Shown: positions 10,861 to 25,038, counted from the first letter of the stretch. The stretch: DNA of 64,000 bases from Costus lasius (GCA_027563935.2 CM050449.1:17816735-17880734), one strand, 5' to 3'. Made by a program: numbers and translations. Notes: generated from the sequence alone by a model not told the origin.

Positions 10861-13800
10861 TCACAGTTTTGAAGCATATAGCTCACAAGTGATAATGTCT
10901 TCCATAGAGGCTGTTCTACCCGAGCTCAGAACTGGAACGAGACTAAAAGTGGGCTCCCTGTCCGTCTCAAGACATTTGCTCGCTTCTGCAAATTCAGCGA
11001 AGACCTCATAAAATATGAGATTCAGGGCTTCTGCTGTCATAGAAAGATCTGTTGTGTAGTAGATTTTCAAGTGCTGCACGTTGAAGACAATACAATTTAG
11101 ATCTAGCATAACTAGCGGGAAGGATGGAAAAAAGAATGGCAAAATTACAATGCAGTAAACCCTGAGTCGTCGATTAACAACATGATCAAATAAATGGTCA
11201 AAGTTTCCCACTAATAAGAACCATCGGTCACCATGCGCTGATAAATAGGTATACATGGGCGAGCAAATTTTCAGCACTAACATAGTTTTTGTAAGCACGT
11301 GTCAAAGTTTCCTCTAATAAATAAGAATCAGTGTCCATAATTTTTGAAGAATTATTTCCTGCGTCAGTGTCACCACGCTAATAAATAGGCATACAGGAAT
11401 AACTAATTGTTTTTATATTGAAGGTAAATCATTAGTACTAACAATATATAAAATATTTTATAATTAGAGATTTTTCAATCTCGATATGGATCGGTGTACC
11501 AACTCAATGTCAACAAAGCATATATCAGGTGTATACGGATACCTACACTGGTACCAGTTATATAGACATGCTGAGTATCAACACTAATTCAATGTCAAAC
11601 TATACATACTGCTCCTAAATGGTTTTAAAACCTTGTGCTAATTAGGAAACACAAAATTATCCAATCATGTGATCATGTATGACAAGCAAACAGAAGACAG
11701 TTTCATTTATATCAAGAAACTTACCATCAAACTACTCCAGAAGAAACAGTTGTCTAAAAGGATCTTATTAATAATAAATATGATAAACTTAACAATTGCT
11801 CTCATGTGATTATCATAGCTAAGTCCAAGTTCAGCTTCGGAGCAAATCTTTGTTGCCAAATCTTTCGTGACAGAAACCAATGCTATACATATCTTTCCAC
11901 CCACGGAGTAAATATGATAACAGGGACTACAACATTCGACGTACTGAAAATCCCAAGGTACTTCTCTGCTGGCCAACTGTGGCGAACTATTGCCAGCTTC
12001 ATCATCTCCATTTTCTGGGATATGGAGAATTGGTTTTACTTCCACAAGAGCCCTGGAAAACAAGCACACGTCATAATGACAAACAAGTTGGAGACTAACA
12101 AATAAAAACAAGATGACAAATAATCATATACCCTTTGGGAAGAGCAGGTGCAAGGATGTATAAGAAGACTGGGTCAGATACTCTTTTCACCGCCATCGAA
12201 TCATAGGCCTTCTCAAAGAAGGATTCAATTTTGTGCTGAATTTCTTTCCTCTCATTGAGACTGAGAGAAGCAGCACAATAAACAACCAAAAGCATCAAAG
12301 ATGCAGCAAGGGAGCCGTTGAAACAATTAGCTATGGCCTCACTGTTTAGTAGAGCTTGCTCTACTTCAATTGCTGGACCTCCTGAACACAATATCATTGT
12401 GGGGGGATCCAATCCCAACTGCCCAGCCATATGAAGGACTTCTCTATGCAAAGTTGCCTAAATTGTGAGGAATACAAATTCAACAAGTCATGTAAATAAG
12501 CAAAAATATTTTGTTGAACCTGGTAAAATATGCAAGTAGAACGAATTAATGATTGAACATTACTGCCTATACAGAAACAAAGCTCACTTCGATTCCAAAA
12601 AAAATTTAATAACCAATTGTGTCTGAAACACGGTTCAAGAAACCGTTCCATACCAGATGAAAAGTCCGGTAAGGTACCGGTCCGGTGGCCGTCCGGTCCC
12701 GGAACAGCCATCAGAGCATGGGTCGTGGGCAGATGGCGTAGGGAGGCAGCAGGTGCCGACGGAAGCTTCCGCTGGCGCTAGGCGCTGGAACGAAGCTTCT
12801 ACTTCTAGCGCCGTCTGCTGCCGCTTGGTTCACCGATACCGTACCGGACAACGAGTCGCCGGACCAAAATTTAAAACAGTGGTCCAAAACAACCCAACTA
12901 AGTCTGCTTAGATATTGTATTACCAGACCTTACAAACTAAACCCAACCATCTCTAAGAAGACACCGTGCATGCATCTTTAACATAGCAGGTTGAAAGGTA
13001 AGGATAGATTCACTTCAGGAAATATAATGAGGCTGAGAAACAAAACACTAGTAACAAAAATATGAGTTTACATCTTACACCCAAGATCAGCACTAATAGC
13101 AACAAAATCAGACAATTAACGCAAATTTTGTGCCCTATGCTATTGGCATGCAAAATATCCTAAGGGCCAATATAGTGAATGTGAATGATACCAGCTATGT
13201 GAATGAAAAAGAAAAGTCAGCAAGCATCGCTTGATTTTAAAAGTCGCTATCTGGTTAATAACCTTCCACTAAATTGGTGATAATCTTAATAATAGGATGA
13301 ATACCTGGCTAATCAGTTTAAAAACTGCTGATGAAAGATATAACATCAAAAGGAATAAGCTATCAGGTTGGATAATAAGTGTCGTACCCAACCAACACCC
13401 TGACTGTGTCAATCCCTTAAGAATATCCTAGTTAGTGGCACAAACTACTACTAAGAGTTTAAGTTCCAAGCTGTTATCAGGACAGTGTATTCTTGCACCC
13501 AAAAAAAAGCTTTTCAAGAAACTTCATAGGACCACAAGGCATGTCTGCTTTTCCCGTAAAAAATTAGCTGCAGAATCAAAATACCAGTAAATAGAGAAAT
13601 GTTACTAAATGCAATAACAACTTCGAGCAGCTCAAGTTCATAGTGTTTAAAATATATAGCAACCTATGGTGAAAATACGCCTACTAATTACACCAATGTT
13701 GAATTTAAACAGGTTGCCAAAAATGTTTATAATCTTGGGGTTATTATCAGTCCAAAGGTCAGCAACAAGCTATTGAGTGGTGAAGTATGAGTCATGAATC

Positions 13801-16800
13801 ACATAAAAGACCTATTAAAGAGAACATCTAAACAGTTAAATTAATCATGCTCCAGGGTCAATAATTTTCATATGAATAGCACATCTACGCACAATTCTAA
13901 AAACTAACAGACACATTAAAAAACATAGTTAAGTTTGTTAGACATCCTAATAAAATAATACATGCCACAGATGTGAAATTAGTGCATTTACAATTAAGTT
14001 GCTCATTTTAACTGCTAGAAAATATAATCAATTTTTGACCTTGATGCACTGGAAATCAACTAAATGATGACTCTACCTGGCTGTATGGACCAATACAACT
14101 AGGTGCCCAGCATGAGATACTTTGTACATGTAGAACTCTTTTCTTGTGGTCATTGGCTATAAAAACTTCAACATATGCATTACCTAGGCCAACCTGCACC
14201 AAAGGAAGTTCAATAGTACTCCTAGATGGCACACCAAAGGAGCACTTCTCCTGTGTAATAAATTTTACATACACTTCATTAGCCAAAGCAAATTCTTTCA
14301 TATTGGAAATATAGAGGTGAATGTATATAACATTCAGCCAATCAAAACCATCTTCATTTAATTTCAACTCAATTTTTCCAAGAACAGCAGTGAGATCTTC
14401 CTGCAGACCTGCCAATACAACAATAAGCACTAGAACTTCCCCAGAGAACAAAAAATGGGAAGGGTAGCACTTGTACCTTCAGAGGTGTTAGAAGGATTCT
14501 GAACCCAACAGCCAATAGAGAACATGTCCTTGCTTTTTCTTGAGACAGACATGCATAGATTCTTTGTCGTAGTAATACCAAAATTTGAGCAGATAGAATG
14601 AGGTTGGACGATTTCATCTGGTATAGAATTTCCTTGTACTTCACAAACATAACCTAGTTTGCTTGCGTCAGTGGCACATCTACTTGAAGATAAAACCTCT
14701 TTTTTTGGTTGAAGATGGAAAGCCAAAGGATGAAGAATGCCAACTGGAGCAATATGGTCTGGTGAGTGGAGAATCACCTCGAACTTGTCAAGAAAAATCC
14801 TTGCATTCTGAAAATTAGAAAGATCAAACTACTATCAGAATATATTAAGTCTGGTGACTAGAGAATCACCTCAAACGTGTCTAGAAAACTCGTTGCGTTC
14901 TGAAAATCAGAAAGTCCAAACTACTTTCAGACTACACAAAGATGAATAATAAAAAAAAAAGATCAGCATTCTCTTTGCTAGTTAACTGATAGGACAGTAG
15001 ATAAATTAGAAGAGAGCATCAGGAGGCTAACATCACATATTCAGATTGAGAAAATTCATTCATGAAGTTACTTTACACCAATGCCATAGACTCATACGTA
15101 TAGATAAAGGATTAGACCTTATCAGGGATAGTGAGTGGGAATGCATCCTTATTCATTCCCATACTTGGATTATTATAACAGTTTTAATAAACGTACATGA
15201 GTTGGAATTGATAACTTACAATAAAGAGAGGGCAATCAAGAGTTAGGGTTTCATATTCTCCTCCTTCACCACAAACATTTATGCCATATAACCTATCCAA
15301 ATTAAGAAATTCAATGTCATTATACCTGAGTACATAAACCAACTTCTAAATAACAGGATCGAATTAAGAGAATGTAGTCTTTATGTATATCGAAGATGCG
15401 CACATATGGAGGAAGGATATTCCAATGACAACGGTTGTGGATAAAGTATATCAAAGGTAACTGTTTGAAACAAGTAGTAATAAGTATGAACCAGGTAACA
15501 GATAAAATATTCAAGCTCCATTCAATGCGACAGCACCATGTGACTTAAAAGAATTTTAAATTGATCTGCACAAACTGAATTGTCATTATAAATCTCAATC
15601 ATATTATCTATTAATGAGATGCGAATTGGATGTTGATGTCATGTTAATTTACTTATTTTTATTTCTAAAATTCTAAGGCTTAACTTGTACAACGCTCTCA
15701 TATTGAGTTTATTGAATGCATTTGCTATATAGTGTTTCAAATGATGACATTTGAGGTATTGGTTAAAAAACTGACCCTTACCAAATAGACAATTTACACT
15801 AGCCAACCATGTACTAGCGCCGTTATATGGTTGGCACCAAATACGTATATAATTAAAACCAATGTGTTATATCAATACTGTATGCCAGTGGATGCGGATA
15901 GGTATTTAAAAGCATGATTTGGGGCAATAATTTGATGCAGGTTTTTACATCCACCAATCTACAAAATATTATCAAAAGAATGGTGGCTTACAGGTAATCT
16001 AGCTTAGCATTAACGATTCCAATTTAATTTACAACTAAAAAAACAATGCAAGTGAAACTAAAATTTGAAATGGATAACATGTGTTACTCTGCAGCTTACT
16101 GCTTCTAATCTCATTGCTTCTCGTAGGAGCTTTTCATATATGTTCTGACACTCAACTTAGGACTCTCAAAATAAATCCTCGGTTCAAAAGTAAATAGTCA
16201 CTCAAGATGATGTGTTCCAACATACTCTTTCATTTGGAGCAGAAATGGTTGCAGATTTGCAAGCTCTTTTCCTAAATGCTTTGCAGGATCAAACCCCATT
16301 GCAGCAACCTGCATTAAAAAAACAAATTAACATGCCCAAACTACCATTTTATTTCACAAGTGATACATCTGACTTCAGCACCACGTGTAAAATAGAATAG
16401 ATACAGATAATGCCCAAGACGGTAGAGAAAAAAGCTCTTTTGTCATTAATGATTCAGATAAAAATATTTACGACTGTTAAGATAGATCTGACCACATTTC
16501 TTCCTATTATGGCAAAGATAAAGTTCAGTAGCATATTCCCTTAGCTATTGCAATCGCTATCAGTTATTGAATCCCCTCCCTTATCTATTCAGGATTCTTC
16601 TTGCTTACACTAATCAGAATATCTACATAACTGCAATGAGTCTAATCATGATGCTGTAAGAACGTAATAGAAAATAACAGTCTACTACAGTTAATTTAGT
16701 ATGGTTGAAATAGGTTGAAAAAAATATAATTATATATCTACATATATATAGTAAAAGTACACCCTCATGCCCTGTGAGGTTGTATGCCTATGTCAATATG

Positions 16801-19800
16801 TATTATCATGTACTAGTCTACTCCAGGATCGGTGCACCAGCTTGGACTGGTTTTGTGAACTTTGAGTGGAACTAATTTTGCTAAATCTTTTTCTTATCAA
16901 AAACTATGAATACAGACTAGACAAGAGTTGAAAAGGAAGACTAATGTTAGTTCTTTTTTGCATTTTTTTCTTACAACATACAAAAAAAAAAGATAAGTTT
17001 TCATGAATCATAGTTATGGTTAACCAATAAGGATTAAAAATATCGTTAAAAAAAAGTCAAAATACCCTAGGAATCTATCTGCTTCAGCTACAGATAAACA
17101 AAATAGAACAGAAGTTGGGAATGCCATCTGGAATCCAATCAAGTGCATGAATTAAACAAGAAAAAGCAGATTACAGGAAAGTAGGTAAATGATGCAACAT
17201 AAACTTCAAATTCAACAAGATTAAAATAGTCAAGAACTATATTTACAGCAACTTATGTAGGAAAAAAAAAACTCTGAAAATAATTAAAAGACTCCAAACA
17301 ATCTTCCTTTACATGATGCTTCTTGTATCATTAATTTACTCCCCAGCTAATTATGCAGTATTCAACTTCATAGGTTAACATCCACGTATCAGAAATTAAG
17401 TGTTCGTGTGATATCGTTATTTTATAGAGAAATATGTATAAGGAAATATAAGATTATACTTATAGGTTTTTCCTAATGGAAGGTTAGAGGCATCATGTGA
17501 CCAAACTTGTAATGTTAGCCATGAATCACAAGTCATGGGATCTGATATCAGTTAGGAGCATAGTATTTAAGAATACATTTACCAGTACCTTGATAGTGAT
17601 AGCTATGATGCCCCTTCTAATCTGATAAAAAAAAAGCAGCACATTACAACCAGTTAGAAAACAGAAAAAAAATGCAAATGTTGATTGATTTAGATATTTA
17701 TCAACAAATAAAAACCAATTTAAAAATTACCATCTCATCAAGAAGTAAAGTTTGATCAAGTTTCCACAAATAAGCCAAAGACACAAGGCCTAACCGAGAA
17801 CAAATGCTCTCCACCCGCAATCTCTGATAATCAGAAGCAATTGCACCTGAAGAAACTGCCGTGATATAGGGTATCTGTTTTTTAACTTCATTCAATAAAA
17901 TGAATAAATCTTCAACTTCATCTCCTGAAGTAATTCTGTAACTAAGGTGTTGATGCCTACACATGAAACAGTAAAAACAAACGCAGCAATTTGAGCATTC
18001 TAGGAAAGATTTCAAATGGAAAATGCCTAAATATAACTTAAAGAAGTCATCATGGGCACCAACATTTGAAGCAAGGTATTATGTATGGGTCTGTACTAGT
18101 GTATTGGTCCAATTTTACCGACCTTGTTCTAGTACAAGGTACAAGGTCAGATTGGTTCATACAGCCTAGCCTGTACTGGGTGGTACTGAATAGTATATGG
18201 TACCATGGTTTGAAGAATAGTTCTTTTGTCAAAACATGTAAATAAGATAATATTATATTGCATGGGCCGAATTGGAACAAGAATGGGACACGAATACAGC
18301 AATGTCAAAACATATTGCAGTAAAAAAAAGTGTTAAAATCTAAAAGAAAGGATATGTCAACAACAATGAAAACCTGAACAGTATCATACATTTACAATAA
18401 CATTTTTCTTCCAACATATAGAGTCAAGCTAGCCAAGTCTGCCATCATCAAATACAATCTAAAATCCATGTTGATCCAATAGAATAACACAAATACTTTT
18501 GAAGGTAGGCATAGAAAGGGATAGAAATTGGATCAAGATAATAAGAATAGAAGGTGAAAGTGATAATAAAACAAACTTTTGCATAGTTGGATGTTGAGAA
18601 AGGAGCAGAGGATTGATGAATTCCTCTTCCAAACTAAAAACATAGCAAGGTGGGCCAATGTACACTGAACAAGAAAAAACATTTGCTTTGGTAATTACGT
18701 TATTAAACCTGATGATCAACAGTCCATCAAGAATCCAATACAACCAGACTTGCTATGATTTGAATTTTTATAGCAATACATGTTATAATGTACCAGGACT
18801 AGTTTGTAAACATCAGCGACTCAATTTTCAATCCAGAATGCTTAAGTAGAAAAGAAATATACAATATGATACTTAATTAAGGAAAATAATATCTGACGTT
18901 TACCTTGATATATTTAGGGCTAGATTGAGTGATATTTTATGAGAAAAGACAACTAATGGAGGAGTTTATATGTGGTTGTTTTTTTTTTCATTTCCATGCC
19001 CCCCATTAGTGATTGCTACATCAGAATTTTTTTTATCGTGCTCAGCGGCAACAAAAGGAGAGAGCAAGGATTAAAAAACCGCCTCGCCGGACCGGTATAG
19101 TACCGGTACGGTACCGGCGTACCATCCGGTACACGGGAGAGAGGAGAATCACAAGGGCAGAGGAGTCAGCAGACTTTAGGATTTTTCTAGTAAAATGGAG
19201 GAGAATTCAACAATTCAACATTTTATTCAAGATAGGGATATCTACTCACACATGTGATAGTGTTATTTTAATATCTATAAATGGACATGATATTGAAAAT
19301 TAATATACAAAAGGACAGATGTTTTTCATGTTGAGAAAGGAGAAATGTCATTTGACACAACCTTATGACCAAAAAGTAAGGAAATATTATAGAGAATATA
19401 TGTTGTTAAAGCTAATTGAATTATTATTCATGAAATAATAGTTCATATTGTCATAAAAATGTACAGGTATTAACGCCTACTTTCCTATCCTTCCTCTTTT
19501 AGGTTCCAACATTGCACTTGATGAGATTATTAACTTTATATCTAGAATAGAAAGAGATGGAGTTTTCCCTTCATCCCCATTTCACCAATAGTATTCGGTT
19601 ATTCCAGAGTATTGCAAGTTTAGGTTTGTGAAATTGTAGAGTTGTGTTCAGTATGTAAACTTCGTTTGATTGTACTTTGAGCCATATTTATGAAAGTTAT
19701 TAACAATTGATATTAAATGTGTAATGCTCTTTTATGGGGTATTTGGAATGAATCCTGTATCGTAGTTGACAATATGGATAATTGAAACGTTACATCTTGG

Positions 19801-22074
19801 TATGGATTGTGACAAGTAACATTACCATTCCCTCAGGGATGAAACAAGACTTGAATTCATTAAGCTAGAATTATTAAGCATGCAGAAGAGTTTTGCAGAA
19901 TATAGCCCGACTATAAGTACAGTGATCATTGAATGAATATGAATATCTCTATTTTTATGCAACATTATCATCATGAGATATTGACTAATATCCAATTTGC
20001 TGCATGGAACAAGAGACTAGAATAAATTATTTAGATGAAATCCAAGGCTCCAAGCACAGAGAATTCCCTTGCTCGGAATGTCATTTTGAAAATCGCACCG
20101 AATTACTTCACTTTTTAAATTCATTATATTTACACTGATGTGATTTGAACTTTTGAAGTAATGTAAATCTAAACTAAATGTCTGCATATATACGAGTTTC
20201 TGTGTATGTGTGTTTATATATATCAATGCATAAGTAATCTGAGTGAAGAGTATGGCACAGAAGCTAGTCACAACCAAAAAGTTCCATTGGAGGTTTAGGA
20301 GCGTTTAGGAGTTTACAATCTCCCAACAGACAAATATGATGTTAAAATTGGAAATCACTAATCCATTTTGAAGCTTTTAGGTCTATTTGTCAGAAGAAGA
20401 CAAGAAGCTAAATATGTACTCTAATAAAGGGTAAGCTTTGTCATCTTTCTTTTTCTCTACATAATGTTGAACATCGTGATCAACCAATCATGGAAGTAAG
20501 AGAAAACTTCAACAATAACCCTGTTTACTCCATGATAGATAACAATAAGAATAGATGAATTTGGCACATATATGACTATTCCCCATGCCACTCTCCTTCG
20601 ATGAATGATGGATAAATGAGACAAGTTTCATCCTCACATGAACCAAGCGGAAACAAACTTTCACAGTTCAAAATTATAAAAGAAATTCTTCAAGTTGTAA
20701 TTAGTGAAAGCCATATATCAAACTAAATGTGTTATCAACAGCAACAAGCCAAGAACTAAATCAACTAAAAGAAATATAACAGCAGTAGGTATCACCTAAA
20801 AAAATGCATGTAAACATATGCAGAAAGTGAGTCACACAAGATCGAAATTTGTTAAATGTGGAGAAAGTTTTAGAAGCATAAGATGCTTTCAGAAATTAAC
20901 CATTAAAAGTAGAAGAATCAACAAATGAGATACCAGAAAGGGAAGGAGGCAGTTGGAGAATTTCAGGAGGTGTGTGAAACCTTGAAAGAAGCCAAAATTA
21001 GGAGGAAAAAAGGAAAAAAGAATATCATCTGAAACAGTTAGGTTAAAAAGCTACAAGGGAAGTTGAACAATTATTTTCTGTAACTTTGATATTTAAGTAT
21101 ATATCACCTATGACAAAATAACAAAAGAGATAACATAATCTTTTTTGTCATACCTCATGGAACCTTGTATCCTTCGACGGAATAATGGTAATCCCATGCA
21201 CTCTGCGTAACTAACTACTATTTGATGTCCAACCTAATAAAATGACAAATATATCAATAACTTCTATAGTTGTAAAAAATTCTCACGCAAGCAAGAAATA
21301 GAGAATATATGATACAAGATCCCTGTCCAGTAGATCAGATATGTCAAATTGATTCACTCATAAAAGAAAAATAAATGAAGTTAATGACAAAGAAATTCCA
21401 GACAAAATTTATTAACTCAGTCAATACAGGTACACAAAGATTCATGGATTAAGAGACTCTATACCTTTTTGTGTAAAATAACAAGCTTGCACAGGTGTAC
21501 TAATCCAAGCATAGCAACAATGCCAGCAGAATTAAAAACGAAAAGGTCTTAGGATGGCTTTGCATCAGATAAAATGTTTTAGAGTTCGTTTGTTACATAT
21601 CAAAACGCAAAGTAGCTTTAGACCCAATTCTTGCAGAAGAGATGAAAACAATAAGTCAACAGGCTTAAGAAAACAACCATTTGCCCAACTTATCTAAGCA
21701 ACAATTAGATGATATATACATGACTGAGCCAAAGTATCACAGATGAAGAGAAGCAAATATGACTTAGAAATGCCTTGCTAAACGCAGTCGGAGAGTAGCA
21801 GAAACAAATAAATTAAATGAGGTATTGAAGGAAAGAATCTTACAGTTTGATACATGTAGCTATCAAGCTCGTCCACCGAATTATCTAACGGCAAGAGATT
21901 TGCCAGCGCAACAATCTGCAGTTCAGCGACAAGAAACCAAACTAGAAAGAGAACATAACCAATCAAAGCTTCAACAGAAGCGACCGAATCACAGACCTCG
22001 TGACCGTAATCGATGCACCGCATCATCGCGTAGCAGCTATCCTTGCCGCCGCTCACCAACGCCACCACCTTCAT
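10861..22074 (-). CDS. DPH6: Diphthine-ammonia ligase, plant long form with RidA-like C-terminal domains
   Basis: The enzyme performs the last step of diphthamide synthesis on elongation factor 2: ATP-dependent amidation of diphthine in the cytosol. I read twelve exons: 22074-21997, 21915-21844, 21233-21154, 17956-17731, 17621-17589, 16308-16226, 15292-15220, 14807-14477, 14408-14077, 12457-12132, 12052-11725 and 11073-10861. All have GT-AG borders and compatible phases, giving 724 aa, the usual plant length. Residues 8-13 are SGGKDS, the PP-loop nucleotide site; GEGGEYET at 199-206 is the second signature of the ATP-binding domain. Exons 8-12 encode two YjgF/RidA-type domains (CWAPSCIGPYSQ near 425-436 opens the second). 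The protein ends ITCELYASKL. Intron 3 is 3.2 kb and carries dispersed repeats, and intron 7 holds a duplicated pseudo-exon. No frameshift or lost catalytic residue was seen. Confidence 0.95.
11470..11580. repeat. Copy of the dispersed GGTACC/ACCAGT repeat (intron 11 of DPH6)
   Basis: ATCGGTGTACCAACTC and CACTGGTACCAGTTATA lie in the intron between DPH6 exons 11 and 12. They resemble the repeats at 12650, 18060, 36960 and 54937. Borders are not defined. Confidence 0.35.
12650..12880. repeat. Dispersed GC-rich CCGGTACCGGT-type repeat in DPH6 intron 9
   Basis: This GC-rich island in an AT-rich intron starts with GGTACCGGTCCGG and ends with ACCGTACCGGACAACGAGTC, and contains several GAAGCTTC palindromes. 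The same arrangement (CCGTCCGGTC, GAAGCTTCC, then TACCGGTAC and GAGTCGCC) occurs at 54937-55330. It looks like a non-autonomous element family. No TSD was read. Confidence 0.6.
14850..14932 (-). pseudogene. Tandem partial duplicate of DPH6 exon 8 start (decoy exon)
   Basis: 14850-14932 repeats 14757-14840 at a 92-93 bp period. It copies the 3' splice site and the first 50 or so coding bases of exon 8 into intron 7. The copy keeps a plausible acceptor (CTGATTTTCAG, exon edge 14899) and the reading frame NATSFLDTFEVIL, but then meets a TAG where the real exon reads CAC. If used, it would truncate the protein. Confidence 0.75.
18060..18205. repeat. Dispersed ACCGACC/GGTACCATGG repeat in DPH6 intron 3
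   Basis: The block from GTCTGTACTAGTG to GGTACCATGG contains alternating GGTAC/GTACC words and a decayed GTACTGGGTGGTACTG, like the copy at 36960-37045. It lies in the 3.2 kb intron between exons 3 and 4. Confidence 0.45.
19062..19145. repeat. Dispersed CCGGTACGGTACCGG repeat, GC-rich copy in DPH6 intron 3
   Basis: The core is GGACCGGTATAGTACCGG followed by TACGGTACCGGCGTACC. It is much richer in GC than the surrounding intron. Same family as 12650-12880 by motif; truncated. Confidence 0.5.
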
Positions 22075-23587
22075 CGCTTTCCGGCGGTAAATTCCAAAAT
22101 ACTCTCCGCCGTGTGCCCAAGTCTTCCGCCTTTGCTAACTTCGTCAACGAGATTAGGACTCTGGGGAAGGGTTCTGACGGATCGGGTCGGACACATCCTG
22201 ACGGGTCGGATCGAACGAACGGTCCCGTCATTCTTGGGATGGCGATGAATTGAATTGTTGAGAATACAAGGATTTCTTTAGAAATTATCAAAATAATGTT
22301 TTACTTCACATTAATAAGTAATAACCTAGTTGGTGGCAGTTCAAAATTGTCACTCGTTATGACTTATGATTTTGACCATAATATCATAATTACACCTAAA
22401 CACCTTAGATCGCTGACAATAGGGCGGCTTGGGACGGCAATACGGGAAAAGGGGGCGGTCCGGGCGGAGCGAGGCACGTCGCGGCGTGGGAAAGGTGGAA
22501 GAAGGCAAAAATTGCGAGGATGAAGCAGCGGAGCGAGTGGGCGATGGTGTAGACTCGTTGTGGCGGACAGGGATGGAGCGGCAGACTACCAAACTCCGGG
22601 CATTCGGGAGCGGACTTCGGCAGATCGAGCAGATCCCACTCAAATTGACGCTGCGGATGGATTCGGAATGGAATCAGTGGGCTTGAACGTTGCGGAGCGG
22701 TGAAGGCTTGACGAGGGGACCGACGGGTGATGCACGAAGACGAGAACCCCAGCTAGGCAAAAAAAAAAAACCAGCGACCAGGTGCGGGCAAGAAGAATAA
22801 ATTCACCGGAATTTAACATTTTAATCATTAAGTTTTTCCTCATTTACAATTTAAGTCTTATATAAGAGTTTGAAATAAACAAATAAATGTAACTCATGGA
22901 CAGACTCATTTCACTAGAATAATGGATAGATTCATCCCATCGGACTTGGTGGCAATTGAATATTACAGTAGAGTTTCGTCAAATAGCTATATAATTTGGT
23001 CTTTGCTTGCTTCGTGTGAGACTGGTGTCACAATGTGATTTATACTAAGCATTCTAGAGAAAATTGGCAAGATATTTTTTAGTAGCCTCACATCGAGGAT
23101 AATCTATAGGTGTACAAGATTGAAAAATAATTCTATCTAGGGAATCAGTCATTTTCTATTAATAGACTCGACACTCGAATTAATGTAAAATTATCTATAG
23201 ATATGGTCTTGGGTCTTCATCAATTCACCTTCCTTCCTATACTAACAAGTCATTTCAAGTTAATAGCACTCTGTACAAAATAACTGTTCATTTGTTATTT
23301 TTAAGAGAAAAAAGTGAACGAAACTCTTACTAAGTTTTATTACTGAAAGTTTGCAGTTGTCATTAGCTTTCTGCATAACACTGGTAATCTCAATCACGAT
23401 GCTGATAAATCCATAACCATACTTTGGTAGCTTATATTCTGCTTTCTATAGCTAGATCTGCAGAAAACTAGAATTTGCGGAGAAGATCTCTTCATTTAAG
23501 AACAATCAACCTCAAATGAAAATGTGAGGCTTCTTACTTCAAAATTCTTTTCTTCAGCAGTTGTGACAAGGTAGTACAGTTATGACC
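22075..23587. other. Intergenic between DPH6 and WRKY, with a GC-rich block
   Basis: 22075-22250 should hold the DPH6 promoter and 5' UTR. A GC-rich block at 22420-22790 is open on both strands for 70-97 codons, but its translations are low-complexity (Arg/Gly or Ser/Pro-rich) and match no family. 22800-23587 is AT-rich; the end nearest 23588 is probably the WRKY 3' UTR. Confidence 0.4.
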
Positions 23588-24825
23588 TTATTTTTGCGTC
23601 TGTAGGTGTTCGATCAGTCTTCCAGACATTGCACTTGCAATTGCTGCAGTAAAATTTGGATCCTTAGTCAATAATGAAGCCAGCTGCTGTACCAGTACTT
23701 TTTGTTGTTCCATCGACACACTGTCCTTTTCCTTGCAAGCGCTCCCAACATCTGATTTCACTGATTCTTGTGGGGGATCAGTGGTGGTAGTAGTTGATTC
23801 CAAAGAGATTGGAGAGACAAAGCGTAGATGTGATCCATTCTGATTCAAATAACTAGCTGCGCTAGTTGGTGAAGGTGGACCGTGATTGTGCTCACCTTCG
23901 TAAACAGATACTAAAATGGACATATCTTCTGCACTCCTCTGCACCTGGTGGAAGCAAAGATAGCCTGAGTTAGCTGTGTCACCTCAGTAATCACTGCTGT
24001 TGATAATCTTGTATGAACTTTGAATTAGTGGTGTTCAATAATTTGTTGGTTTCTTTGTGATTTGGAGTTTTTTCCCCCTTTTTTGCAGTTTTTTGTTCTC
24101 AAGTTATTTTATTTTCATATTTTCATGAACATAACTTTGATTTCTGAATACCTTCTTCTTAGCAGGACATGAAGGAGAAAAGGAGCATCTGAAGTAAGCT
24201 CTCGGAGACGGGTTATCTCTGGTGACCTTCTGACCATACTTCCTCCAGTGTTGACCATCCCTCACCACCTAAAACAGACAGCAGAACATGAGGTAGAGGA
24301 ATTGTTGCTAAGAATTAGCAGTTCTTAGCAGTGCACTTGTAACTGAGAGCTTTGACACAATAATTACCCACCAGGCTTAAATCAGAAGCATTGATTCTTG
24401 TGTACGTCGTGTGAAGATTGGGCTTGACAGCTTCCCTGAATCTTTTGAATGAGTGATCAGTTCCATTGTTTCTGTTCATGTCAGTGGCATCGATCTTCCT
24501 CTTCCTTGTCTGGTAAGAGGAGCCTTTGTCTGGAACAGAGCCTGCGAGTCCCCCGTACTGATTATGAAGAGCTGTATGGTTCATACAAAAGGAGCCAATG
24601 ATCTTGATCAGCCTCTCATTCTCCTCGCTCAGCTCATTAAACTTGGCCTCTAAAACCCCAGCCTAGTCCAATCATTAGAAATGGTGTCAGAATTTTTGAA
24701 GCTTACTTAGGAGAAGATTGTTGACAAATAGCCAGATAAAAAAGACTTACAGAAACCTGATTTGGAGATCGGTCAACAGTAAGGTCAAGGCTAAGACAGG
24801 GTCGATTAATCCACTCTGAATCCAT
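23588..24825 (-). CDS. WRKY transcription factor, group IIa (WRKY40/60-like)
   Basis: This is a nuclear DNA-binding factor recognising W-boxes (TTGACC/T). Exons 24825-24751, 24662-24372, 24268-24152 and 23944-23588 give 279 aa. LSLDL at residues 11-15 is an EAR-type LxLxL repression motif. Exon 2 begins with a leucine-zipper-like stretch ([15 protein letters not shown]) and has a basic RKRK near the middle. WRKYGQK is at 130-136, and the zinc ligands are C150, C156, H180 and H182 (C-X5-C-X23-H-X-H), which is the group II pattern. The last intron lies just before VQR (residues 162-164), the intron position typical of groups IIa and IIb. Group IIa members are repressors or modulators of defence responses in Arabidopsis and rice; function here is inferred. 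W-boxes in the promoter suggest self- or cross-regulation. The reading frame is intact. Confidence 0.95.
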
Positions 24826-24878
24826 TGAAGATGAAGCGGACTAAAAGCAAATTGTTGTAGAGTATTTCCCCTCAGATG

Positions 24879-24885
24879 ATTTATA
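24879..24885 (-). promoter_or_regulatory. TATA box of the WRKY gene
   Basis: The minus strand reads GCATATAAATCATC, about 55-60 bp upstream of the ATG at 24825. This implies a very short 5' UTR. Confidence 0.55.
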
Positions 24886-25038
24886 TGCAACAGAAGCTTG
24901 TTTAATAGAGAACTAGGGTATGAATCTGTACAGAAAAAGAGGAAGAATACAGCTTCTGAAGATTACTTCTCATTTCAATGTACAATCGTTAGGAAGTGAG
25001 AGGTAATTCTGTAAACTGGAAGGAAACAGGTTTCAGCC

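Noticed and set aside
22350..22843. Overlapping ORFs on both strands in a GC-rich block between DPH6 and WRKY
   Set aside because: Low-complexity translations, no domain and no splice context. Possibly 5' leader or an old repeat.
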